Positions 1-6,495 of a DNA stretch of 47,189 bases are shown piece by piece. The notes beneath the pieces were generated by a model that did not search any database, was not told the origin of the DNA, and saw nothing but the letters and a program-made list of their open reading frames with translations. Source of the DNA: a virus; IMG/VR virus record IMGVR_UViG_3300046543_001165, positions 1 to 47,189 of that record, one strand, 5' to 3'. The translations under genes were made by a program, and so were the position numbers. Every line of letters begins with the position of its first letter. Within the stretch, counting starts at the first letter, position 1.

Positions 1-756
1 ATGAAAAGGATTGTGTGCTGGTTCTCATGCGGCGTGGCGTCTGCCGTCGCGACGAAGTTGGCAATCGCTGAGAACGCCCGTGGCGCTAACCTTCCGCTTA
101 TCGTCGCTCAGTGCGTTATCGACGAAGAGCATCCGGACAACGCGCGGTTTGCTGACGACTGCGAGCGCTGGTTCGGCGTTCCGATCGTGAAATTGAAGAG
201 CGATAAATTCGGATCGTCAATCTTCGCGGTAATCGAGCGCGAGCGGTACATCGTCGGGCCGGCCGGTGCGCCTTGCACTCGCGCTCTTAAGAAGCGCGTT
301 CGCGAGGCGTTCCAACAGCCGGGCGACATCCAGGTGTTCGGCTATACCGCAGAGGAACAGGATCGCGTTGACCGATTCATCGATGCGAACAACGACGCCA
401 ACATATGGCCGGTGCTTGTCGAGAAAGGTTTGGAGCACTCCGATTGCCTGGCGCTTGTTGAGCGTGCCGGGATCGAAATCCCGACCATGTACAAGCTCGG
501 CTATACGCACAACAACTGCATCGGATGCGTGAAAGGCGGCGCTGGCTACTGGAATAAGATTCGCGTCGATTTCCCGGATGCGTTCGCCAGGATGGCGAGA
601 GTCGAGCGGATGATCGGCGCGACGATCTGCAAACACAACGGCGAGCGCGTGTTTCTCGATGAGATGCCGTCCGACATCGGAACCTACGCGACCGAGCCGT
701 CTATCCAGTGCGGCATCTTCTGCGAACTTGCCGAACGCGACATCGCATCAGTGTGA
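1..756 (+). CDS. PAPS reductase / PP-loop family phage protein
   Basis: This 251-residue protein has the adenine nucleotide alpha-hydrolase (PP-loop) fold of the phosphoadenosine phosphosulfate reductase family. The N-terminal phosphate loop reads WFSCGVASAVAT, a phage variant of SGGxDS. A Cys in APCTRALKK and the pair in NNCIGCVKGG could bind metal or an Fe-S cluster. Such stand-alone phage members are known but their substrate is not; some relatives work in DNA phosphorothioation or tRNA thiolation. It begins at the first base of the window. If the window is a circular genome, the upstream gene ends with TGA immediately before this ATG, so it would belong to the repressor-controlled early operon that ends in xis and int. 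The family assignment is firm; the role is open. Confidence 0.8.
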   Translation: MKRIVCWFSCGVASAVATKLAIAENARGANLPLIVAQCVIDEEHPDNARFADDCERWFGVPIVKLKSDKFGSSIFAVIERERYIVGPAGAPCTRALKKRVREAFQQPGDIQVFGYTAEEQDRVDRFIDANNDANIWPVLVEKGLEHSDCLALVERAGIEIPTMYKLGYTHNNCIGCVKGGAGYWNKIRVDFPDAFARMARVERMIGATICKHNGERVFLDEMPSDIGTYATEPSIQCGIFCELAERDIASV

Positions 757-783
757 AATCACGCACCTACGAGGATTGAAGAC

Positions 784-1515
784 ATGACCAACGGAAATAG
801 CACGGAGCGGGAACGCTTCGAAGATTGGTTCAAGAAGCCACACGGATTACCCCTCACCTCAACCACTGCACGCGTCATGTGGGAAGCATGGCAAGCCCGA
901 GCCGCGCTGTCGGTCTGCGCCGATGGCGGCAAGGGTGAGGCGGTGGCGTACCAGGGCAAGGACAGAGAGGGCAATTGGCACGAGTTCACCAAGGCAATGT
1001 TCGATATGGCTGGCGGCGACTCGAATCCGTCTGTCCGCAAGCTATACGACGCCCCGCAAGCCGAGTGCGCACCGCGTGAGGCGCAGAACGTAATGAACAT
1101 TCCGCTTGACGCTGCCGCTGCGATGGCTGATTACACCCCGCAAGCCGAGTGCGCACCGCCGACGCGATCACTGGAAGTGATTCAAGCGGTTGCCGATCTC
1201 AACTCAAAGCTTCCGCCTCTTGCAGAGCGCGCACCGCGTGAGGCGCAGCCGGACGGATATGCGTTCAGGTGCGGCGGGAGATTATGGGTTGTAACCGACC
1301 CCGAAGTTGCCATGAGGTGGCAATCGCAAGGTTTCGAAATTACTCCGGTTGCCTCCCCTACGCCTGAGCGTGCGCAGGAGTCGGCGGGTGTGCGGCTGAC
1401 GCCCGAGCAATCAGGCGCGATTCAGATTGCCGTTTCCATTCTCTCGCCAGAATACCAACTGACCGCTAATCGACTTCGAAGTATTGTCGCCACCGACAAG
1501 GAGCCGCAACCGTGA
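784..1515 (+). CDS. Hypothetical early protein with internal repeats
   Basis: A 243-residue protein of unknown function, 27 bases behind the PAPS-reductase-like gene. The N-terminus (about residues 6-40) reads like the conserved head of several phage early proteins, with ERFEDWFKK followed by TTARVMWEAWQARAAL. The middle is a low-complexity linker in which the peptide PQAECAPREAQ recurs in three imperfect copies, encoded by near-identical DNA repeats. The C-terminus (about 200-243) looks folded. No catalytic motif is visible. It overlaps the next gene by a GTGA tetranucleotide, so the two are probably translationally coupled. Confidence 0.7.
   Translation: MTNGNSTERERFEDWFKKPHGLPLTSTTARVMWEAWQARAALSVCADGGKGEAVAYQGKDREGNWHEFTKAMFDMAGGDSNPSVRKLYDAPQAECAPREAQNVMNIPLDAAAAMADYTPQAECAPPTRSLEVIQAVADLNSKLPPLAERAPREAQPDGYAFRCGGRLWVVTDPEVAMRWQSQGFEITPVASPTPERAQESAGVRLTPEQSGAIQIAVSILSPEYQLTANRLRSIVATDKEPQP
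1052..1248 (+). repeat. Direct repeats inside coding sequence
   Basis: A 24-bp sequence beginning CCCCGCAAGCC occurs identically at 1052-1075 and 1136-1159. A second unit, GCGCACCGCGTGAGGCGCAG, occurs at 1067-1086 and 1229-1248. The copies are in the same reading frame and encode the PQAECAPREAQ-type linker peptide. They suggest expansion by duplication or slippage of a spacer segment. Confidence 0.85.
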
Positions 1516-1979
1516 CCAGAATTTGCCGGCATACCATGCAGCAATGCCAGACGCCAGCTATGTGCGATCCGTTTCAGGGATGCCGTGACCCACAGATCGA
1601 CGAGATTTCTTCTCTGCGCAAGAAACTCGCCGAAGCCCTGCTAGACGCCGAGCGCGCCCGAGAAGAACGGAACCGCGAGCATGTCCGCCTCAATGCTGAG
1701 TGGATGGCGAAGTGCGAGGAGTTGCGCAAGGCACAAGCGTTCGCTGGAATCGTGCTCGGAACGTATCGGGCTGAGTTAGGCGATCTCGACGGCTTCTGGC
1801 TTCAGGAGCAGGCGCAGGCCCACGCCATGATCGAGGAACGTGAGGCTGTCGAGCGATGCGGTGAGAACTGCGTGTGCGCTGAAGTCGTCACCTCGTTTCC
1901 GACGAGTTGCTTCTTCATAACCGACGCCGGGAAAGCCGCCATCGAGGCCGCTGCAATGGCGAAGAAGGAGGGCTCTTGA
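1512..1979 (+). CDS. Hypothetical coiled-coil early protein
   Basis: A 155-residue protein of unknown function. It starts with GTG, overlapping the preceding stop by GTGA. The first 25 residues are Cys-rich (CRHTMQQCQTPAMC and a later Cys) and could bind zinc. Residues about 33-75 are a charged heptad-like helix (LRKKLAEALLDAERAREER), probably a coiled coil. The last third has further Cys residues (CGENCVCAEV). The architecture is common in short phage early proteins. It ends 11 bases before the stop of the convergent HEPN gene. Confidence 0.65.
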   Translation: MTRICRHTMQQCQTPAMCDPFQGCRDPQIDEISSLRKKLAEALLDAERAREERNREHVRLNAEWMAKCEELRKAQAFAGIVLGTYRAELGDLDGFWLQEQAQAHAMIEEREAVERCGENCVCAEVVTSFPTSCFFITDAGKAAIEAAAMAKKEGS

Positions 1980-1990
1980 CCGATGCGCAC

Positions 1991-2653
1991 TCAGGATGCG
2001 TCTCTTTCCACAATGGCAGAACCGGTGCCGCCACCAAAACTAAACAGCCTCATTGTCTCGAATGGAAGTTGATCGTGAATAATCTTGAGGAAGGAGCCAA
2101 TGTCGCTGCGGGCTCGGTCCACATGCTCTTTTGTGGAGAACTCGTCCCACGGAGCGGCGAGCCAGACGTTCCCAAGATAGTCATGGCGCCCGGGAACATG
2201 AGCAGTAACGTCCTCTCTCTTCACGGAGATGATTTTCCCGTGCGCAAGGTGGTTGCGAACCCGGAAGAGCATCGCGAAGGTTTGCCACGGTCTGCAACCT
2301 CGGGCGACCGGTACTTTTACCGCGGCGGAGATCAGCGCAAGTTTGCCGAGAGGCGATTTACGCTCGATTGCGTCTTCGCCGTCGCTCCAAGCTGTGCCAA
2401 AAAGATCGGGGCCGACCGCGTTGCAATATGCCTCGATCGTAAACGCATACAGGACCAGCGCGCTCATGAATACATAGTGCGAACCGCTTGGATCGGATTC
2501 CGCCTTGTCATGAAGAATCTTCGCACCATGCCAAAGCTCGGCGTACGTGGATACCTCTCTCTCGACGACAATGCGCACCCGCGGGGACGGTACCTTCTTC
2601 ATAAATGCCAGACGATTTTGTGGGACTAGAGAAATCCTAGCATGACGCAACAC
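1991..2653 (-). CDS. HEPN-domain protein
   Basis: A 220-residue protein read opposite to its neighbours. It is mostly alpha-helical by composition and carries RVRNHLAHGK at about residues 130-139, an R-x4-H signature of HEPN domains such as the MAE_28990 type. HEPN proteins are often RNases in toxin-antitoxin, abortive-infection or CRISPR systems, so a role in excluding other phages is plausible but unproven. The start is uncertain: GTG at 2653 has an AAGGA about 10 bases upstream, while ATG at 2602 would give 203 residues and lacks a ribosome site. It stands alone between early genes and xis, as accessory lysogeny genes (morons) do. The antisense plus-strand frame has unnatural composition and was not chosen. 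Confidence 0.65.
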   Translation of the reverse strand: MLRHARISLVPQNRLAFMKKVPSPRVRIVVEREVSTYAELWHGAKILHDKAESDPSGSHYVFMSALVLYAFTIEAYCNAVGPDLFGTAWSDGEDAIERKSPLGKLALISAAVKVPVARGCRPWQTFAMLFRVRNHLAHGKIISVKREDVTAHVPGRHDYLGNVWLAAPWDEFSTKEHVDRARSDIGSFLKIIHDQLPFETMRLFSFGGGTGSAIVERDAS

Positions 2654-2700
2654 ATAACCGAATTCCTTCGCATGACGCGCGATTATCTGGAGATGCCGAC

Positions 2701-2907
2701 ATGGCGCGATTAATACCAGTCGCTGAATGGGCCGTAGAGGTGTTCGGCGAACACAAGCCGCACCGACACACGATCCGAAACTGGATCAAGAACGGGCTGA
2801 TCCGGCCGTTCCCGAAGAAGATCGGCCGCGCATATTTCTGCGCGCCGAATGCTGAGTACGTCGATGCGAAGGCGGACCGCCGGGAGAGAATCGCAAGTGG
2901 CAGCTAG
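2701..2907 (+). CDS. xis: Excisionase
   Basis: A 68-residue protein of the lambda-type excisionase family (winged helix). The N-terminal pattern VAEWAVEVFG, then HRHTIRNWIKNGLI, then PFPKKIGRAYF matches the family order of recognition helix followed by the Pro-rich wing. Xis bends the att arm DNA and directs the integrase toward excision. Its last codons overlap the likely GTG start of the integrase, so the two are coupled. Confidence 0.88.
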   Translation: MARLIPVAEWAVEVFGEHKPHRHTIRNWIKNGLIRPFPKKIGRAYFCAPNAEYVDAKADRRERIASGS

Positions 2908-4021
2908 AAAAAGAGTCGCGTCGCGGCGCCACTGGCCGCAGAATCTGCGACAAAACACACAGGGGTATTACTGGTATCAGCACCCGGTCACCGGCAAGAC
3001 CTATGGCCTCGGGAAAGATTTCGAGATCGCATGCGACGAAGCGCGCACGGCGAACTTCGACATCGAACGGCGCAAGGGGCACGTATCGCTGCTCCAGCGC
3101 ATCAACGGCGGAGAGATGACGCTCACCGCCTGGTGCGACAAGTATGCAGAGGAACGGGCCGGCGGCAATCGCTATACGGTCGCCGCTATGCGATCGCAGA
3201 TCAAGGCAATCAAGGAAGCCGCCTTCGCCGTCCAGGCACTTCCGGATGTCACTCCGCTCGAGATCGCAGATTTCGTGAAGCTGTGCATGGCCGAGCGCGG
3301 CGACTCAATGGCCGGGACGATTCGCGAGCGCCTCCACGACTTGTTCCGGGAGGCCACCGCCCATGGGCTGATTCCCGTCGGGAAGAACCCGGTCGAGGCG
3401 ATCCTAAAACCGACGAGGGTCGTGACTCGAGCACGGCTCACGTTGGACGATTACAAACTGATTCTTGAGAAGGCCCGGGAAGACCGGGATAGGCGCTGGG
3501 CTGCCAACGCGATCGAGCTCGCGCTGGTGTGCGGGCAACGCCGGGAAGACGTCGTTTCAATGCGCTTCGACCAGGTCAAGGACGGGTTCCTCTGGATCGA
3601 GCAGACAAAAGGAAAGGAAGGGAACAAGGCCAAGCTGCGGATCCCGCTCGGGCTACGCCTCGAGGCGCTCGGCGTTTCGCTCGAGGACGTCCTTCGGCGC
3701 TGCCGAGACAACGTCGCTACGAAGAACGTCATCCACTTCGCTAAGAACACTGGCCGAGCGAAGCCGGGCAGCACACCGAAGGCGGGGACCATGAGCGATG
3801 TCTTCGCCCAGATCCGCGACGAAGCAAAGATCGAGGTGCCGGCCGGCAAGACGCCGCCCTCTTTCCACGAGATCCGATCGCTTGCCGCGCGCCTCTATAC
3901 GGAAGAGCGAGGAGCGGAGTTCGCACAGGCACTTCTCGGCCACAAGTCGTCTTCGATGACCGCGCTTTACCGGGACGTCCGCGGTCGAGAATGGACGGAG
4001 ATCAAGCTGGCTGCCCAGTAA
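2897..4021 (+). CDS. int: Tyrosine integrase, lambda type
   Basis: A 374-residue site-specific recombinase. The N-terminal arm-binding domain (PPN-like RRHWPQNLRQN, then GYYWYQHPVTGKTYGLG) strongly resembles lambda Int. A core-binding domain lies at about residues 70-170 and the catalytic domain at about 180-365. The catalytic set is visible: R215 in GQRREDVV, K238 in the beta-hairpin QTKGK, H324 and R327 in FHEIRS, H349 in LLGHK and the nucleophile Y358. The GTG at 2897 is preferred because it gives a lambda-like N-terminus and overlaps the end of xis; an in-frame start at 2849 is possible. The attachment site should lie close by, most likely just downstream. Confidence 0.95.
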   Translation: MAARKRVASRRHWPQNLRQNTQGYYWYQHPVTGKTYGLGKDFEIACDEARTANFDIERRKGHVSLLQRINGGEMTLTAWCDKYAEERAGGNRYTVAAMRSQIKAIKEAAFAVQALPDVTPLEIADFVKLCMAERGDSMAGTIRERLHDLFREATAHGLIPVGKNPVEAILKPTRVVTRARLTLDDYKLILEKAREDRDRRWAANAIELALVCGQRREDVVSMRFDQVKDGFLWIEQTKGKEGNKAKLRIPLGLRLEALGVSLEDVLRRCRDNVATKNVIHFAKNTGRAKPGSTPKAGTMSDVFAQIRDEAKIEVPAGKTPPSFHEIRSLAARLYTEERGAEFAQALLGHKSSSMTALYRDVRGREWTEIKLAAQ

Positions 4022-4248
4022 GATTCGGTACGAATTCCAGATTTTTGACAGACTGGTCTATATATCATAAGGGTCTCCGGGGCAACCGATATTCCGGCTG
4101 GGAATAGCGGAGAAAATCTCGCTTAGCCTTGCCAGAAAAGGGTTTGAGCCGGATTTAGACGTTCTTTTTCAACGCGCGAAATGTATATTACCGTCGATAT
4201 AAATCAATGACTTGTACATCGATTTTGTATACGTCGCAGCGCTCTCTA
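4022..4248. other. Non-coding region, candidate attP
   Basis: These bases hold no convincing gene. They follow int directly, where lambda-type phages keep attP, and are more AT-rich than their surroundings. They contain an IHF consensus and an inverted repeat (TATTCC-N5-GGAATA near 4090-4106) that could be part of a recombination core. Phage genes continue on both sides, so the site appears not to be split by integration. No tRNA-like segment is visible, and the host target cannot be told from this window. Confidence 0.45.
4202..4214 (+). promoter_or_regulatory. IHF-type site
   Basis: AATCAATGACTTG matches the IHF consensus WATCAANNNNTTR at every defined position. It lies 180 bases behind int, as expected for an attP arm. 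It is also 11 bases upstream of the SOS-type -35 element, so it could affect that promoter instead. Confidence 0.5.
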
Positions 4249-4252
4249 TACT
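4225..4252 (+). promoter_or_regulatory. Sigma70 promoter under a LexA box
   Basis: TTGTAT (4225-4230) and TATACT (4247-4252) are spaced 16 bases apart and form a plausible -35/-10 pair. The start of transcription would fall near 4259. The -10 is overlapped by the LexA box, the usual layout of a tightly repressed SOS promoter. Without the IS the message would run straight into the small gene now at 6496. Confidence 0.65.
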
Positions 4253-4268
4253 GTGAATCTATACAGTA
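4249..4268. promoter_or_regulatory. LexA (SOS) box
   Basis: The sequence is TACTGT, eight bases, ACAGTA. Both half-sites equal the E. coli-type LexA consensus, which beta-proteobacteria also use in the CTGT-N8-ACAG form. The central eight bases (GAATCTAT) are AT-rich as expected. It overlaps a -10 element, so LexA should repress this promoter and DNA damage should open it. The IS lies only four bases further on. Confidence 0.8.
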
Positions 4269-4272
4269 TTTG
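4265..4272 (+). repeat. Left target-site duplication of the IS
   Basis: AGTATTTG is repeated exactly at 6478-6485. Eight bases is the usual duplication length for ISL3-family elements. The duplication includes the right end of the LexA box, so the target was the leader of the SOS-type promoter. Confidence 0.85.
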
Positions 4273-4322
4273 GGCTCTCCGGAATAACTGGTAGAAACAT
4301 GGTTCCTCGTCATAGCTGAAAA

Positions 4323-4342
4323 TCCGGATTAACTGGTAGAAA
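4323..4342 (+). repeat. Second copy of the IS left-end motif
   Basis: TCCGGATTAACTGGTAGAAA lies 45 bases inside the left end and repeats the inner part of the terminal repeat, TCCGGAATAACTGGTAGAAA. It matches the right end (TCCGGATTAG) better in places than the outer copy does. It may be a second transposase-binding site, or the original end of a shorter ancestral element. Confidence 0.6.
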
Positions 4343-4367
4343 GGCGTCCGCCGGAGCGGACATTAGG

Positions 4368-4598
4368 TCAGTGGAAATACGCGCCGTGCTTCATTCCCTC
4401 GCCAAGCGGCTTGTGGCAGCACGTACAAACAGCAACACCCGTTTGTTCCTGTATCTCCAGCGCTTGTGCCGCTCGCTCATAAATTTCGGCACGTACCATA
4501 TGCGTAGATACATCGCCATAACGCTTGTTGATTTCGGCGAGCCTAAGCTCATCGTCAGCGAGCTTGCGCCAAGCGGCTATAGCCGCTACGAGGCTCAT
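4368..4598 (-). CDS. Small passenger protein in the IS, Cys-rich tail
   Basis: A 76-residue protein of unknown function that starts MSLVAAIAAWRKLADDEL. It is helical and charged, with a C-terminal CTCCHKPLGEG segment that could bind zinc. Its ATG overlaps the stop of the upstream small gene (ATGA), so the two form a coupled pair. Composition and spacing resemble small phage genes rather than transposition functions. It lies wholly within the inverted repeats of the IS and so moves with it. Confidence 0.6.
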   Translation of the reverse strand: MSLVAAIAAWRKLADDELRLAEINKRYGDVSTHMVRAEIYERAAQALEIQEQTGVAVCTCCHKPLGEGMKHGAYFH

Positions 4599-4780
4599 AC
4601 CGCACCCCACAGTACGACCATGCCGCCAACCTTCACGGCGCTGAGAACCGTATCGACGGCACAAACATCGCCACCAAGCAGCCCGAAGACGAAGTCGCCG
4701 TCATGGCGACCAAGGAAGCGCGCTTCCGTAGCGCGCTCAATGAGGTTGAGCTTCTTGAGAATCAGCAGGGCGTTAAGCAT
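4595..4780 (-). CDS. Small passenger protein in the IS
   Basis: A 61-residue protein of unknown function. The start is well supported by AAGGAG seven bases before the ATG. The N-terminus is a charged helix (MLNALLILKKLNLIERATEA) and the C-terminus is small and hydrophobic (VKVGGMVVLWGAV), possibly membrane-active. It is the first gene of a two-gene minus-strand unit and is divergent from the ribbon-helix-helix and transposase pair. The 106-base divergent region holds a palindrome that may control both. Confidence 0.6.
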   Translation of the reverse strand: MLNALLILKKLNLIERATEARFLGRHDGDFVFGLLGGDVCAVDTVLSAVKVGGMVVLWGAV

Positions 4781-4811
4781 TGTTCTTCTCCTTCTCGGTT
4801 GCGTTTTCGAT

Positions 4812-4836
4812 GTAGTTATTGTGATTCACAAACTAC
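4812..4836. promoter_or_regulatory. Palindromic operator in the IS divergent region
   Basis: GTAGTT and AACTAC flank a perfect 13-bp palindrome, TTGTGATTCACAA (4819-4831). A half-site, TTGTGATTC, recurs at 4854-4862 close to a TACAAT -10-like box before the ribbon-helix-helix gene. This is a likely binding site for that regulator, controlling the transposase unit and perhaps the divergent passenger pair. Confidence 0.55.
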
Positions 4837-4886
4837 CGAAACGCAAGAAGTTTTTGTGATTCTTTTTCTGTTGTACAATCCGGGGC

Positions 4887-5075
4887 ATGGAAACGAAACC
4901 TAAGCACCCGGGTGGTCGCCCGAAGCTCCCTGACGACCAGAAACTTGTCCAACGCTCGATAAGGCTTTCGGCCGAGCAGTGGGCCAAGATTGACCTGTAT
5001 GGTCTTGAATGGCTGCGCCAGCTCATACAGCGCGCCAAGCCTCCCAAAGAACCATCGCCGCCTATTGACGAATGA
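4887..5075 (+). CDS. Ribbon-helix-helix regulator of the IS
   Basis: A 62-residue protein with a ribbon-helix-helix pattern. The strand is QRSIRLSAEQ, after the basic GGRPKLPDD leader, followed by helices WAKIDLYG and EWLRQLIQR. Its stop overlaps the transposase ATG by ATGA, so it is the first gene of the transposase operon. It probably represses its own promoter through the palindrome at 4812-4836 and thereby limits transposition. The alternative is an antitoxin-like role with the passenger genes. Confidence 0.7.
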   Translation: METKPKHPGGRPKLPDDQKLVQRSIRLSAEQWAKIDLYGLEWLRQLIQRAKPPKEPSPPIDE

Positions 5076-6466
5076 CCGACATCCTGAGATTGCCGGGCTG
5101 GACGACTACCAGCATCGACGAGACCGACGAGGGCATGACTATTCACGCGGTGTACACCGGCAAGCCTGATACTTGCCAGGTGTGCGGGGTCGTGGATGCA
5201 GCGCTGTACAAGCATGGCCAGCGGGAGACGACCTTCCTCGACACCCCCTTTGGCAAGCCAACCCGAATCCTGGCCAAGGTGCAGCGGTACAGATGCCGGG
5301 AGTGCGGCGGTCTCTTCCCGCAGCCGCTTGAGGGGATGGATGCCGAGCGACGGATGACGCAGCGTTGTATGACTTGGATTGGCAAGCAGTGCCTGGTCGA
5401 TACCTTCCAGCGCGTCTCCGAACACCTTGGCTGCGACGAGAAGACCGTTCGCAACGTAGCCGCGAGCTATGTTGACGTCCGCGACGATGACTACAAGCCT
5501 TATCTGCCGGAATGGATTGGGTTGGATGAGACGCATCTGAACAAGATTATGCGGGCCGTCATCACTGACGTTGACGCGCGCAAACCCATTGACATGCTTC
5601 CAGACCGGGACAAGCCAACGCTGCGAAAGTGGTTCGGGCAGTTCAAGGACCGTAGCCACGTCAGGGGATTGACCATTGACATGTGGCCGCCGTACCGCGA
5701 CGTTGCCGCAGAGCTGTTCGAGAATTTGCCGGTCGTGGTCGACAAGTTCCACGTCGTGAAAAAGGCTAATGAAAGCGTCGAACGCACCAGAATCCGACTC
5801 GGCAAGTCTCAGGACAAGAACGTGCGGCGTGGCTGGATGCGCAGCAAAGCCCTCATCCGAATGCGGTACCGAGACCTGACAGTGAAGCAGCGCTTCAATC
5901 TCGATATGTGGCTGGACAACGAACCCGAGATGGCGCAAGCCTACCGCCTGAAGGAGCGCCTGTTCGACATCTACGACAAGCCCAAATCGGCGGCCATCAA
6001 GGACTACGACAGCTTTGCCAGCGCCGTCCCTGCCAGTCTGAAGGCTGACTTCCTGGAGCTCACCCGATGCATGAAGAACTGGCGTAAGGAGATTCTCAAC
6101 TACTTCGACTTCCCCATCACCAACGCGTACACCGAGGGCTTGAACGGGGTGGCGAAGGTGATGAATCGCATGGGCCGAGGCTACTCGTTTGAGGTTATAC
6201 GGGCGCGAGTCCTGTTCAACGACAGGAAGCCGTCCGCGCGTCAAGTGAGAGCTGGCCGCGTCAATGCCATCCTGTACCGCTGCGGCTGTTGCCATGGGTT
6301 GTTCAAAGGCAGGGAGATGGCAGCCAGTGTCAAGGTCTTGACAGCGCTTCGCGACTTCGTTGACGACGTGACGGACATAGAAAGCGCCCTCTGCTTTTGC
6401 AGGGAGTGCGAAGACCGTTTCAACCAAGCACAGGTTAGTCATGAGTTTGACCTTTCAACCGACTAA
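5072..6466 (+). CDS. tnpA: ISL3-family transposase
   Basis: A 464-residue DDE transposase. The N-terminal zinc ribbon has CQVCG (about 35-39) and CRECGG (about 75-80), followed by a helix-turn-helix (about 105-132). Acidic residues at the expected places are D152 in IGLDETHL, D203 in IDMWPPY, D224 in VVDKFH and E355 in NAYTEGLNG. After the usual family end (GRGYSFEVIRARVLF) there are about 75 extra residues with Cys clusters CGCC and CFCREC, so the protein is longer than typical 400-430 residue members. The right inverted repeat begins inside its last codons. The frame is intact and likely active. A 538-codon antisense frame over it is a shadow. Confidence 0.93.
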   Translation: MTDILRLPGWTTTSIDETDEGMTIHAVYTGKPDTCQVCGVVDAALYKHGQRETTFLDTPFGKPTRILAKVQRYRCRECGGLFPQPLEGMDAERRMTQRCMTWIGKQCLVDTFQRVSEHLGCDEKTVRNVAASYVDVRDDDYKPYLPEWIGLDETHLNKIMRAVITDVDARKPIDMLPDRDKPTLRKWFGQFKDRSHVRGLTIDMWPPYRDVAAELFENLPVVVDKFHVVKKANESVERTRIRLGKSQDKNVRRGWMRSKALIRMRYRDLTVKQRFNLDMWLDNEPEMAQAYRLKERLFDIYDKPKSAAIKDYDSFASAVPASLKADFLELTRCMKNWRKEILNYFDFPITNAYTEGLNGVAKVMNRMGRGYSFEVIRARVLFNDRKPSARQVRAGRVNAILYRCGCCHGLFKGREMAASVKVLTALRDFVDDVTDIESALCFCRECEDRFNQAQVSHEFDLSTD

Positions 6467-6477
6467 TCCGGATACCC

Positions 6478-6485
6478 AGTATTTG
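6478..6485 (+). repeat. Right target-site duplication of the IS
   Basis: AGTATTTG is identical to 4265-4272 and directly abuts the right terminal repeat. The following bases lead in 10 positions to the ATG of the small Cys4 gene, so removing the IS and one duplication would restore promoter, leader and gene. Confidence 0.85.
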
Positions 6486-6495
6486 GGCGACCGTC

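Larger units (their letters stand above)
4273..6477 (+). mobile_element. ISL3-family insertion sequence with passenger genes
   Basis: A 2205-bp element bounded by imperfect 24-bp inverted repeats (left 4273-4296, starting GGCTCTCCGGA; right 6454-6477, read inward GGGTATCCGGA; 17 of 24 identical) and by the 8-bp duplication AGTATTTG. It encodes an ISL3-type transposase, a ribbon-helix-helix protein coupled to it, and two small minus-strand genes. ISL3 elements are known to carry passenger genes. Intact ends and duplication point to a recent transposition. It lies between an SOS-type promoter and a small Cys4 gene. Confidence 0.88.

Noticed and set aside
1907-2629. 240-codon plus-strand frame opposite the HEPN gene
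   Set aside because: The minus frame has natural hydrophobic helices and the HEPN motif; the plus frame is Arg/His-rich with no motif.
4071-4086. GGGTCTCCGG sequence resembling an ISL3 end upstream of the IS
   Set aside because: Only about 12 of 16 bases match the IS end, no partner end or duplication is visible, and the 8-bp duplication fits the outer end at 4273.
4022-4272. tRNA or tRNA fragment as attachment core
   Set aside because: No cloverleaf or conserved T-loop sequence could be found by eye in this stretch.
4826-6442. 538-codon open frame antisense to the transposase
   Set aside because: Residue composition and lack of any motif mark it as the shadow of a high-GC gene; the sense strand encodes a clear ISL3 transposase.
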